Below, in pieces: positions 1-9,868 of a stretch of DNA of 64,000 bases. This DNA comes from Aradus depressus (taxonomy: Eukaryota > Arthropoda > Insecta > Hemiptera > Aradidae): assembly GCA_963662175.1 (NCBI GenBank), contig OY759214.1:744001-808000 (forward strand), given 5' to 3'. A program made the position numbers and the translations under genes. The notes beneath the pieces are model-generated. The model did no database searches. It saw only the letters and a program-made list of their open reading frames with translations, and was not told where the DNA came from. Numbering within the stretch: the first letter of the stretch is position 1; the number at the start of each line of letters is the position of its first letter.

Positions 1-51
1 GGATTCAGTAGGGACTATGCAATTCAAATACATATCGCCCAAATGAGGTTG

Positions 52-406
52 GTTTTGGAGGTTGAGCGAAAACGTAACTGATTAATTCGTGGTGGGGTAG
101 TACATTGTCGGTGATTCACCGGCGACTTTGTTGTTTTGTTGTTTAGGTCTGGTGGAAGAGGACCCATGTTGGACACCATCAACGTCATTCATTACAAGAT
201 GTTACCATTGACTGGCACACTTCCTGACTCTGACAACAATGTTCCATGGATAATCCCCAAAAATATATTGAAACCTTTCTTTCTATTTTCTTATTAAGTT
301 TTCATCTTCTATTCCAATATAACGTTAAAGAAGACGACAGTGAATCTCCGACAATGTACTTCCCCACAACGAATTAATCAATTAACTTTTCGCTTCCCTC
401 CAAAAT
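52..406. mobile_element. MITE-like inverted-repeat element
   Basis: The arms at about 52-130 and 329-406 are imperfect reverse complements. Both contain GATTAATTCG, a TACATTGTCGG core and a TTTTGGAGG-type outer end. About 200 bp of AT-rich DNA without an ORF lies between them. The layout fits a short non-autonomous DNA transposon or the collapsed ends of a larger one. I could not identify a target-site duplication, so the exact ends and superfamily are unknown. Confidence 0.6.
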
Positions 407-469
407 CAGTCGACCGTTTGTGCTAATATTCAACAGTTGACTTACATAGGGGCTCCTTAATCCTCATAC

Positions 470-668
470 TGAATTTTGTATTGATACATTCATTACATGG
501 GCAGTTATTGGGATTTTTGCAATGAGCCCCCACCCCGGAACTACCCTCTCCCCTCAGCCGATATCACTGAAATTTGACAGGATATGTCCTCATTGGATTT
601 TAATTTTAAATACGAAATTTGATGTTGATACATTCATTACATCGGCAGTTATTGGAATTTTTGAATTG
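470..668 (+). repeat. 144-bp repeat family, about 1.4 copies
   Basis: CATTCATTAC followed by GGCAGTTATTGG occurs at 487 and again at 631, exactly 144 bp apart. The intervening CCCCACCCCGGAACT and GAAATTTGAC segments match the 144-bp arrays at 27.1-27.9, 30.2-31.0 and 35.0-35.4 kb. The end of the run (TTGAATTGAG, then CCGTTCTCTTCC) also resembles the end of those arrays. The copy is diverged and lies outside the Helitron chain. Confidence 0.75.
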
Positions 669-880
669 AGAATCTCTTATCTATCCGTTCTCTTCCCGTT
701 CGTTCTGACTTACATAACCTTCTATTAGTCCGTAGGTTTTTTTTTTGATTTGTGTATGTTGGTACCAAGATGGAAAAAACAGAATTTGCTAACAAAACCG
801 ACCTCGGGACAATTTTTGGCAGCCGAAAGACCAAGAAATTTTACAACGTTTTCAGTTGTTTTCGAAATATCTCAAAAACT

Positions 881-1174
881 GTCGACTTTAGCGACTTTTT
901 CCCCATTTAATATTTTAGAGAGGATAACATTCTCTACAATTTGCATTCACACAACTTGTTTGTAGAATGAATAGTGAGCGCGCTACAGCTTCCCAAACAT
1001 TGACAATTTCAATCTATTCATGTTCCCCCAACCCCCTCCTCCGCCTCCTTCCCCCTCTCTCGCCTCCGCCCCCCTGACCATCACACTCACTCTTCTCTCC
1101 TGACTATTGCAGTTCTAGAGATAATTATTAAACTTGACAATACATTCTATCCTGATGATTTACAGACAAAGAAG
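881..1174 (+). repeat. left terminal inverted repeat
   Basis: It starts GTCGACTTTAGCGACTTTT and ends GATTTACAGACAAAGAAG. It is the reverse complement of 3277-3569 along nearly its whole length, with scattered substitutions and small indels. Those differences show the element has been inactive for some time. Confidence 0.8.
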
Positions 1175-1599
1175 CAATATTTGAATGAACAAAAACATTG
1201 GGGTGATAGGTTATAAGCAACAACTCTAGATATCAGTGTACAAAAGGTATATTGTTAATAAAAAACAAGTAAAGCAAATAACATGAAATGGTTAGTAGAA
1301 TAAATCAGTAATAATTATTCATCATTCATCAGTGATAAATCAGTAAATAAAATAGTTAACATGATTGTCATGAATAACAACGAAATTGAACATGCTGGTT
1401 TCATATTAAAAATTTGCACTTTGAAAGTAACAACATTTTGGTAGGTAACAGAATCATAGGAGAGAAACATACAAATTGGTTAGAAATAACATTAATTCCA
1501 TTACCTTCTTCGATTACGTTTCGAAGGCCCAGGTTCTTCTTCACGTTCTTTGTTTGGAGGTAGAAATACGCTTTCGTTATCAAGGCCTTCGTTTCGGGC

Positions 1600-3090
1600 A
1601 CCAAAAGCTGGTGGAACAGGTCCTCGTAATCTTCGCTTTCATCCAAAGACGAAATTGGTACAGAATTTTCGCACATCATGCCACTTCTGTGCTTACAAAT
1701 GCTGGAGCATTGAAAGAGCAGGCTCTAGTGCACCCTATTTTGCAAGAGCACAACACACTGTTAAGAAGAGACTCGGGCGCTGGATCTCTTGTTGTTTGAA
1801 CAGGCATCAGACCTTCCCTGCTGCTCGCCCAACCCCACTCCTTTGGGTTGATCTAGTTACCCCACCAACTTTGAATTTGATGAAAGCCGTAGGAATGGTA
1901 TCGTGCAGCATCGCAAGTAGGTGGTAGTCGTGCGACATTGATTCGTCTGTTAGACACTGATTTTGCGAACAAGTTAAATCGTAAAGTGTCCAAGGATTGG
2001 TCTGGGGTGATGTCGCCTGGGTAAAAGGTTTTCAGAATCTGCTCTCCAGCTTCAGCTATGTCGTCATGACTGCTTTTTGGATCCATAAATACTTCCTTCA
2101 TTTCAGGAGATTTGTCGACAATTTTGCACAATTTCATCTTTCACCAAAGATGGCCGATGTGGTATCACATCCACTAACTGCATGGACCGAACCTACATGA
2201 TTTAGTCGAGTAGAACACATCCTCAGCACTCCTTTCCCAGGCTTGAGAAAGAGCAAGTTGCTGTATGACTGTCCTAACCCTGTCAGCAGCACTAGCAGAT
2301 CGATATCCTCTCCAACTGTGAAAACATTTTCATGTTCCTTGGCCTTTGAAATGGCAGTGTTTACGATTAGTAAGTCAGCATCCTCTTGACTTCAATGTCA
2401 CTCTTCAAAATCTGTTTTAAGCAGTTTGATCACGACTCTTGTTATGGTCATTTACCAAAAACTTTTTTTGAGCAACTTGATTGATCATGCTTCTCGAAGA
2501 TTACTTCATGCGCCGCAATCGCTCAGATCTCTTTGTGCCAGTATGTGCAAGATATCCATCAAATACAACCACAGCCTTGGGTCCGTAATTTCTTATCAGA
2601 TATGAAGAATAACTCTTGGCTAAGGAAGCATTGCAAGGGCAAATGACTTTATGTAGGTGGTACCCTCCATCTACAACAGCAAAATGTATTTCCCCTGCCA
2701 TTTCATTGTAGTCTAGGGGGTTGAAAGCCGTATACAATGATGATTAAGTGCCTTTCCTCATGCCTTCTTCGGTGAAAAGAGACATAGGGTGGGGCGCAAG
2801 TTCGTTTGTGAAAAACTGTTGTTACAAGGTTACAATTTTCTCTTTCCTTTTAAACGCCATCTTCTTGAAATTACCATGATCGACCATTTGTGAAACCCTT
2901 TCCATGCCAACCTCTTGAGCCAAATGACAGTTGACGTCTACTCCTCCAACAATACCACTGCTTAATGACATTATGCAAGGCGGGTTGTTGTAAAAGCCAC
3001 TCCCGCAATTTATTGGAGTCACCAGCGTCTCGGTCCACACGAGAACATCGCATATCTACATGTTCCTCTGATGTTTCATAATGTATACCA
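1600..3090 (-). pseudogene. decayed ORF of an arthropod mobile element (VFDGY / GCDTTSA family)
   Basis: Read on the minus strand in several frames, conserved blocks appear in order. They are HVDMRCSRVDRDAGDSNKL (~3080-3010), GIVGG-VDVNCHLAQEVG and FKKMAFKRKEK (~2960-2830), VVDGGYHLHKV and VVVFDGY (~2700-2540), DADLLIVNTAISKAKE and GEDIDLLVLL (~2390-2295), FLKPGKG (~2240), HAVSGCDTTSAIFGE (~2190-2140), LPPTCDAARYHS and YGFHQIQSW (~1910-1860), PKEWGW (~1845), CSCKIGC (~1740) and an acidic tail SSLDESEDYEDL (~1650-1610). I know this block order from uncharacterised arthropod proteins; from memory, no function has been assigned. The VFDGY, D-D-LLVLL and GCD motifs recall PIN/FEN-like nucleases, which is my inference. 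At least four frame changes and several stops (near 2500, 2400 and 1680) show it is broken. It lies between the inverted repeats, so it is probably the element's own gene. Confidence 0.75.
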
Positions 3091-3276
3091 CATCATGAGA
3101 AAAATTCTGCATGAATACCATGGCCAGAGCCCATGTTGCCAAAACACTCTGAAATCCCGCTCCCACGTGACGTGTTACACCTCCACGGGCATTCATATTC
3201 TTCATTAGTGTTTGTTTGCTCAATGGTTTGACCGGACCAGTACTTGTTGGAGCGTCTTATGGTGAGCGTTTTATAG

Positions 3277-3569
3277 CTTCTTTGTCGGTAAATCATGAGG
3301 ATAGAATGTATTGTGAAGTTTAATAATTATCTCTAGAACTGCAATAGTCAGGAGAGAACAGTGAGTGTGATGATCAGGGGGGTGGAGGCAAGAGAAGGGG
3401 AAGGATGCGGAGGAGGGGGTTGGGGGACATGAATAGATTGAAATTGTCAATGTTTGGGAAGCTGTATCGAGCTCACTATTCATTCTACAAACAACTTGTG
3501 GGAATGCAAATTGTAGAGAATTTTATCCTCTTTAAAACATTAAATGGTATAAAAGTCGCTAAAGTCGAC
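3277..3569 (-). repeat. right terminal inverted repeat
   Basis: It is the reverse-complement partner of 881-1174. It carries the same CAAAGAAG inner end, the same pyrimidine-rich block (seen here as G-rich on the plus strand) and the same GTCGACTTTAGCGAC outer end. Confidence 0.8.
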
Positions 3570-3956
3570 CGGTTTACTATCTAAAATGTAGTTGTTGTAA
3601 TTTGGTTATGTAAGTCAAACTGGGTGACAATTTTAAAATAGGGTAAAAGAACACGTTTCAGAAATAGGCTTAAACATTGACACAACACACCTCAGTGAAA
3701 TTAAATCGAAAAAAATTTAATTTTTACAAATTTTTAATTGGGATTTTCAGATTCTTCCGGAAAAAACTAGGTTTTCCGGTATTTCTAGTTTTCTTGTATG
3801 AGCAATAGTTTCCGAGATATTGGTCTTTGAAAGTTGAGTTTCATCTAAAATCAATTGGGAGTGGATTCATAGACATCTCAGCCCGCAGACCGGGCGAAGA
3901 GTGGGGGCCACCCCCCCCCCCCCCCCCCCCTGCTCAATATCCTGGCTACGCCCCTG
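3570..3956 (-). mobile_element. fragment of a DNA transposon with a hAT-like end
   Basis: The stretch finishes CCTGGCTACGCCCCTG at 3941-3956, which read outward-in is CAGGGGCGTAGCCAGG. Starts of the CAGGGGCG type are common in hAT and some other DNA transposons. A C20 run (3911-3930) lies just inside the end. GTTTCCGAGATATTGG (~3808) is also the kind of motif seen in insect transposon DNA. No matching second end was found in the window, so it is a fragment or the partner lies elsewhere. The 3570-3660 part is AT-rich and unassigned. Confidence 0.4.
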
Positions 3957-4700
3957 TCAATTTCACATGTATCTTTTCATATTGAACCAATTATGTACTC
4001 TTATACTTCCCCAGTTATACTCCATACTTTAACTTTCTAAGGGAACTTCATTTTTAGCCGAGATATTTTGAAACACTTAATAAAAAATAAAGAAAAATGT
4101 ATGCTTAAAAAATATATATATATATATATTGTCTATTTCACCAAATATATATATATGGGAGTACTTTCGGTATTGCTAACATCTTCAGAGGCGATGTTGA
4201 CACTTTCGCTACCTCGCATCTCAGACGTTGTCACGCTCATTTCGCTACGCATCGGAGTTGCACGCACCCGATTTTTTAAAGATACATTCAATATTAATGA
4301 TGGACTGATATACTGTTGTGCTTCTAAAACGTGCATAAATCAGTTACAAGATAAACGAAGAACAAAATTGTCAATAATAAAGTAGATCCGTCTAGCGTTG
4401 TAGAACACATAAAATCTATATTTATATATACCTCATTTACAAGTCATTATACTCGAGAACATAACCCTCACCGCAATCCTCGTCCGAACAAGGCGGTTAC
4501 ACTGTGCGCGTTTTCTGATATTCTGATAGTACGTTTCTGCCGCCCAGCTAAGATGGACAAACTTAATGATTTATTTTTCTTGAAAGTCCTTTAATAAAGT
4601 TATTGTTGTTAATTATTGGAAAAACAGAGCATGTGAACCAGTTATTTTTTAGTAGAGACGACACATCGAACCCCACATCAAAATAAAAAATTGTACTTAC
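3957..4700. other. AT-rich DNA without a recognised gene, with (TA)n tracts
   Basis: The only clear features are (TA)n runs at 4111-4129 and 4146-4156. This would be the first intron, or region downstream, of the MADF exon at 4701-4833. I looked on the minus strand for the second half of a MADF domain (the W-x-x-LR part) and did not find it. Open frames at 4068-4385 and 4133-4336 have no recognisable composition or motif. Confidence 0.5.
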
Positions 4701-4833
4701 TGGTAGGGTTGAGTTCTGTAGCAACTTTCTCCCACATTTGCCGAGAAATACCTCTGTTATGATAATTTTTGTCTCTCATATCCCACAAACACCTGTTCCC
4801 GTACACAAGACTTATCAATTTATCGTTATCCAT
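4701..4833 (-). CDS. first coding exon of a MADF-domain protein
   Basis: The minus-strand ATG at 4833-4831 opens 44 codons. Near the N-terminus they read LISLVYGNRCLWDMRDKNY, then HNRG, then WEKVATELNPT. This matches the first half of a MADF (Adf-1-type Myb/SANT-like) DNA-binding domain: LI-x-x-V, a Trp-Asp after the first turn, Tyr-x-(N/D)-R, then W-x-x-(I/V)-A. The reading frame runs into GTAAGT (plus-strand ACTTAC, 4695-4700), a consensus 5' splice donor, after 133 nt (phase 1). The start context is CACC-ATGG, a good Kozak match. MADF proteins act in the nucleus as sequence-specific transcription factors, and some are encoded by PIF/Harbinger transposons. The next exon was not found in 3957-4690. 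It may lie outside the window or be lost, so this could be a host gene, a transposon accessory gene or a remnant. The plus-strand frame at 4738-5037 is a shadow. Confidence 0.6.
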
Positions 4834-4956
4834 GGTGAAATAACTAAATCACTCAAAATTCAACGCACGAAAACACGCAAAACAGACGCAGGTCGCACGA
4901 AAAAATCAAACTTGTTTGAACGCTCAACTGGTTCTGACTACGTCGTGCATGTTCTG

Positions 4957-5135
4957 ACATCATTTCAGGTGAACTCATTTTATCATCAGTCAGATAAAGT
5001 AACTCAACATTTCATAAAAAGTCGGCATATATTGTGATCAATTAAAAATTATCTTATTTCATTTTACAAATTATCTAATTTTTTTACATCATTTCAGGTG
5101 AATGCATTTTATCATCAGTCAGATAATGTAACTAC
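4957..5135 (+). repeat. 129-bp-spaced direct repeat upstream of the MADF exon
   Basis: A ~50-bp segment beginning ACATCATTTCAGGTGAA and containing TTTTATCATCAGTCAGATAA occurs at ~4957-5006 and ~5086-5135 with a few substitutions. It lies 120-300 bp upstream of the minus-strand start codon. It may be part of the promoter region or a small local duplication. Confidence 0.7.
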
Positions 5136-5181
5136 AGTATTCAAAGTTACTGCATTTGACACATCTTTCTTGTGATTTCAC

Positions 5182-5334
5182 ATAAAGCCAGAATTCAATT
5201 CAATTTCTTTATTAGCCCTTAGGAAATACATCTTTAGGCAAGGGGTTCGGCCTCATATATACATTTTTGAACATTAAAAAAATAAAAACAGAATAATAAA
5301 ATACAAAGAAATAAAACATAGCTCTTAATCCATA
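5182..5334 (-). mobile_element. 3' tail of a non-LTR retrotransposon (LINE-like), truncated
   Basis: On the minus strand the segment ends GGGCTAATAAAGAAATTGAA followed by TTGAATT repeats. This is a typical LINE 3' end with short tail repeats rather than a pure poly(A). Upstream it is AT-rich with GAGGCCGAACCCC and no ORF. It abuts the first Helitron 5' end at 5335. Confidence 0.5.
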
Positions 5335-5722
5335 TCTATATAATAAAAATGACTCGCTAATTTTGCTAAGCGCAAAACTCGAGAACGGCTCGACCAATTC
5401 GGCTAATTTTTTTTTCAAATATTCGTTGAAGTCCGAGGAAGGTTCTTATGAAGAGAGTTCCTAGCGGTCAACTGGAGGGGAGGGTGGGGGGGGGGGGGGG
5501 GGGAGGGCTAAACACAAAAATTGCTCTAGCGCATTAACGGATGGACGGATTATCATGAAATTTCACATGTAGAATTCTTAAAAGCCAAGTTAAAAAATAG
5601 GCTATGTGGCGTTCATAAATTTTGAACGGTAGGGGGGGTTGTGAGGGGGGCCTAAATATAAAGATAGTGCTAAGTCATTAACGGATGATCGGATTGTCAT
5701 GGAATTTCATATGTAGTATTCT

Positions 5723-5858
5723 CTGCTATTGGCACCTATATTAGCTGTATTGGAATTAGTGTTTGAGTAATATTGAATAAAGACTAATACTACTATTATA
5801 GAACGATGGCTAATGGCGTCAAGCTAAAGCCTTTAATTCAAAAAAAAAAAAAAAAAAA
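5723..5858 (+). mobile_element. short poly(A)-tailed insert
   Basis: About 136 bp unlike its surroundings, with AATAAA at 5776 and a pure A19 tail (5840-5858), sits between TGTAGTATTCT (5712-5722) and TGTAGCATTCT (5859-5869). It looks like a retroposed 3' end with a target-site duplication. However, the flanking word is also a repeat-unit motif, and the right flank is the subterminal part of a different Helitron 5' end. The flanks may therefore have been joined by recombination. Confidence 0.45.
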
Positions 5859-6900
5859 TGTAGCATTCTTTTGAGCCCGATTGAATAATAGGCTATGTGG
5901 CGTCCCAAAATTTTGATCGGGAGGGGGGGTTGTAAAGGGGGGCCTAAGTATATAAATAGTGCTAACTCAATAACTAATGGTCGAATTGTCATGAAATTTC
6001 ACATGTAGTATTTTTAAAAGCCAAATAGAAATATTAGGTGTGTGGCGTCCCAAAGTTTTGAACGGGAGGGGGGGTTGTGGGGGGGCCTAAGTATAAATAT
6101 AGAGCTAACTCATTAACTAATGGGCGAATTCTCATGAAATTTCAAATGTAGTATTTTTAGAAGCCAAATAGGAAAAAAAGGTGTGTGGCGTCCCAAAGTT
6201 TTGAACGGGAGGGGGGGTTGTGGGGGGGCCTAAGTATAAATATAGAGCTAACTCATTAATTAATGGTCGAATTGTCACGAAATTTCACATGTAGTATTCC
6301 TGAAAGCCAAATAAAAAAATAGGCGGTGTGACGGCTCAAAATTTAGTACGGGAGGGGGGGCTGTGGGGGGGGGGGGGGAGGGCCTAAGTATAAATATAGT
6401 GCTAGCTCATTAACTAATGGGCGAATTGTCACGAAATTTCACATGTAGTATTCCTGAAGGCCAAATAAAAAAATAGGCGGTGTGACGGCTCAAAATTTAG
6501 TACGGGAGGGGGGGTTGTGGGGGGGGGGGCCTAAGTATAAATATAGTGCTAGCTCATTAAAGGTTGGTCGTATTGTCATGGAATTTCACATGTAGTATTC
6601 TTAAAAGCCAAATAGAAATATTGGGTGTATATGTCACAAAATTTTGAACGGGAGGGTGGGTTGATGGGGGCCTAAGTATAAGTATAGTGATAGGTCATTA
6701 ACGGATGATCGGATTGTCACGAAATTTCACATGTAGTATTCATAAAGGCCAAATAGAAAAATAGGGTGTGACGTCAAAAAATTGTGAACGGGAGGGGGGG
6801 TATGGGGGTAGGCCTAAATTTGAAGATAGTGATAGGTCATGAACGGATGATCGGATTGTCTTGGAATTTCACATGTACTATTATTGATGGCCAAATAGAA

Positions 6901-8425
6901 AAATACACTAGCTGTGATGCCCAGTGGTTCTAACTACGTACTAGCTGTGGGGTCCGCCGTTACAAAAACATACTAGCTGTGATGCCCAGCGTTTCTAACG
7001 AGGTACTAGCGGTGGGGTCCGCCGTTGCAGAACACATACTAGCTGTGATGCTGAGCGTTTCTAACTACGTACTAGCTGTGGGGTCCGCCGTTGCAAAACA
7101 CATACTAGCTGTGATGCCCAGTGCTTCTAACTACATACTAACTGTGGGGTCCGCTGTTGCAAAGCACTTAATAGCTGTAGGGCCCAGCGTTCCTAAAAAC
7201 GTACTATCTGTGGGGTCCGCTGTTGCGAGGCACATACTAGCTGTGATGCCCTGTGGTTCTAACTACATACTATCTGTGGGCTCCGCAGTTGCAAGGCACC
7301 TACTAGCTGTAGGGCCCAGCGTTCCTAAAAACGTACTAGCTGTGGGGTCCGCCGTTGCAAAAACATACTAGCGGTGATGCCCAGCGTTTCTAATTAGGTA
7401 CTAGCGGTGGGGTCCGCCATTGCAGAACACATACTAGCTGTGATGCTGAGCGTTTCTAACTACGTACTAGCTGTGGGGTCCGCCGTTGCAAAAACATACT
7501 AGCGGTGATGCCCAGCGTTTCTAATTAGGTACTAGCGGTGGGGTTCGCCGTTGCAGAACACATACTAGCTGTGATGCTGAGCGTTTCTAACTACGTACTA
7601 GCTGTGGGGTCCGCCGTTGCAAAAACATACTAGCTGTGATGCCCAGCGTTTCTAATTAGGTACTAGCGGTGGGGTCCGCCGTTGCAGAACACATACTAGC
7701 TGTGATGCTGAGCGTTTCTAACTACGTACTAGCTGTGGGGTCCGCCGTTGCAGAACACATACTAGCTGTGATGCTGAGCGTTTCTAACTACGTACTAGCT
7801 GTGGGGTCCGCCGTTGCAGAACACATACTAGCTGTGATGCTGAGCGTTTCTAACTACGTACTAGCTGTGGGGTCCGCCGTTGCAGAACACATACTAGCTG
7901 TGATGCTGAGCGTTTCTAACTACGTACTAGCTGTGGGGTCCGCCGTTGCAGAACACATACTAGCTGTGATGCTGAGCGTTTCTAATTAGGTACTAGCTGT
8001 GGGGTCCGCTGTTGCAAGGCACTTACTAGCTGTGATGCCCAGCGTTCCTAATTTCGTACTAGATGTGGGGTCCGCTGTTGCGAGGCTCATACTAGCTGTG
8101 GTGACCAGCGTTCCTAACTACGTACCTGCTGTGGGGTCCGCCGTCGCAAGGCACATACTAGCTGTGATGCCCAGTGTTTCTAACTAGGTACTAGCGGTGG
8201 GGTCCGCCGTTGCAAGGCATACACTACCTGTGGTGCCCAGCGTTCCTAACTACGTACTAGCTGTGGTGCCCAGCGTTGCAAGGCACATACTAGCTGTGGT
8301 CAAAACGTTCTTATGTACGCACTGGCTAGGACGTCCAGCGATGCTAAGTATTCACTAGCTGTCGTTTCCGCAGTTGAAAGGCGCATACTAGCTGTGGTGC
8401 CCAGGGATCCTAAAAAATTAATAGC
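6901..8425 (+). repeat. 66-bp (2 x 33) tandem array
   Basis: The repeating half unit is (C/A)TACTAGCTGTG plus ~21 bp. Alternate halves carry GGGTCCGCCGTTGCA and ATGCC(C/T)AGCGTT(T/C)CTAA, so the true period is 66 bp. Near-identical units at 7660-7985 show recent homogenisation, and the units after 8290 are increasingly diverged. Confidence 0.95.
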
Positions 8426-9868
8426 GTTACTACAGTTGAATTCCGTATGAATAATTAAAAATAATAATAAAAACATCACTGTCGAGGAACTGAATAGCCT
8501 TATAGGAGATATTGGGAGAAATGTCAAAGTTCCCCGGGCAACGCCGGGTATTACTGCTAGTCTATATTAATAAAGCTGAAACGGGGTTTGTTTGTTTGTA
8601 TGTTTGTTCCAGCATCACGCCCAAACGGCTGGACGGATTTTCATGAAACTTCCTTGTAGCATTCTTTTGAGCCCGATTGAATAATAGGCTATGTGGCGTC
8701 CCAAAATTTTGATCGGGAGGGGGGGTTGTAAGGGGGGCCTAAGTATATAAATAGTGCTAACTCAATAACTAATGGTCGAATTGTCATGAAATTTCACATG
8801 TAGTATTTTTAAAAGCCAAATAGAAATATTAGGTGTGTGGCGTCCCAAAGTTTTGAACGGGAGGGGGGGTTGTGGGGGGGCCTAAGTATAAATATAGAGC
8901 TAACTCATTAACTAATGGGCGAATTCTCATGAAATTTCAAATGTAGTATTTTTAGAAGCCAAGTAGGAAAAAAAGGTGTGTGGCGTCCCAAAGTTTTGAA
9001 CGGGAGGGGGGGTTGTGGGGGGGCCTAAGTATAAATATAGAGCTAACTCATTAATTAATGGTCGAATTGTCACGAAATTTCACATGTAGTATTCCTGAAA
9101 GCCAAATAAAAAAATAGGCGGTGTGACGGCTCAAAATTTAGTACGGGAGGGGGGGCTGTGGGGGGGGAGGGCCTAAGTATAAATATAGTGCTAGCTCATT
9201 AACTAATGGGCGAATTGTCACGAAATTTCACATGTAGTATTCCTGAAGGCCAAATAAAAAAATAGGCGGTGTGACGGCTCAAAATTTAGTACGGGAGGGG
9301 GGGTTGTGGGGGGGGGGCCTAAGTATAAATATAGTGCTAGCTCATTAAAGGTTGGTCGTATTGTCATGGAATTTCACATGTAGTATTCTTAAAAGCCAAA
9401 TAGAAATATAGGGTGTATATGTCACAAAATTTTGAACGGGAGGGTGGGTTGATGGGGGCCCAAGTATAAGTATAGTCATAGGTCATTAACGGATGATCGG
9501 ATTGTCACGAAATTTCACATGTAGTATTCATAAAGGGCAAATAGAAAAATAGGGTGTGTGACATCTTAAAAATTTGGGAGGGGGGGGGGGGGCTAAGTAT
9601 AAAAATAATGCTGAATGATTAAAGGGTAATCGGATTGTCATGAATTTCACATGTAGTAGTAGTAACTATGTATTCGCTGTGGGGTTCACTGGATGCCCAG
9701 CGTTCCTAATATCGTACTAGCTGTTGGGTCCGCTGTTGCAAGGCACTTACTAGCTGTAGTGCTCAGCCCCAGCGTTCCTAACTATGTACTAGCTGTAGGG
9801 TTCGCTGTTGCAAGGCACCTACAAAACATTTACTAGCTGTAATGCCCAGCGTTCCTAATTACGTACTA

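Larger units (their letters stand above)
881..3569. mobile_element. DNA transposon with ~290-bp terminal inverted repeats
   Basis: Two long arms in inverted orientation (881-1174 and 3277-3569) flank a decayed minus-strand ORF, giving a 2.7-kb element. The short inverted words at 707-719 and 3603-3615 (GACTTACATAACC) may mean the true ends lie further out. Between the left arm and the ORF (1175-1600) the DNA is AT-rich, with no feature I can identify beyond a possible ORF tail. The superfamily is not recognised. Both arms share a pyrimidine-rich block (CCCCCAACCCCCTCC) near the middle. Confidence 0.7.
5335..8560 (+). mobile_element. Helitron unit 1 (non-autonomous)
   Basis: The 5' end TCTATATAATAAAAATG follows an A (5334), as expected for A^T insertion. 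The first ~120 bp (CGCAAAACTCGAGAACGGCT) differ from the other units here. ~145-bp repeats follow to about 6900 and 66-bp repeats from 6901 to ~8425. The 3' end has a CCCGG-6nt-CCGGG hairpin (8533-8548) 12 nt before the terminal CTAG (8557-8560). A poly(A)-ended insert lies at 5723-5858. There is no Rep/helicase ORF. The 5' and 3' halves may come from different elements. Confidence 0.75.

Noticed and set aside
1476..1927. Plus-strand frames of 107 and 125 codons.
   Set aside because: They lie antisense to the recognisable PKEWGW and CSCKIGC blocks of the decayed transposon ORF.
4068..4385. A 105-codon plus-strand gene and a 67-codon minus-strand frame.
   Set aside because: They run through a (TA)n tract, with no recognisable domain and no splice or start context worth noting.
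4738..5037. A 99-codon plus-strand gene.
   Set aside because: It is antisense to the MADF exon and its promoter region, and has no motif of its own.
6901..8425. A CRISPR array, because of the short regular repeats.
   Set aside because: There are no unique spacers. Both halves of the 66-bp unit repeat, the genome is eukaryotic, and no cas gene is present.
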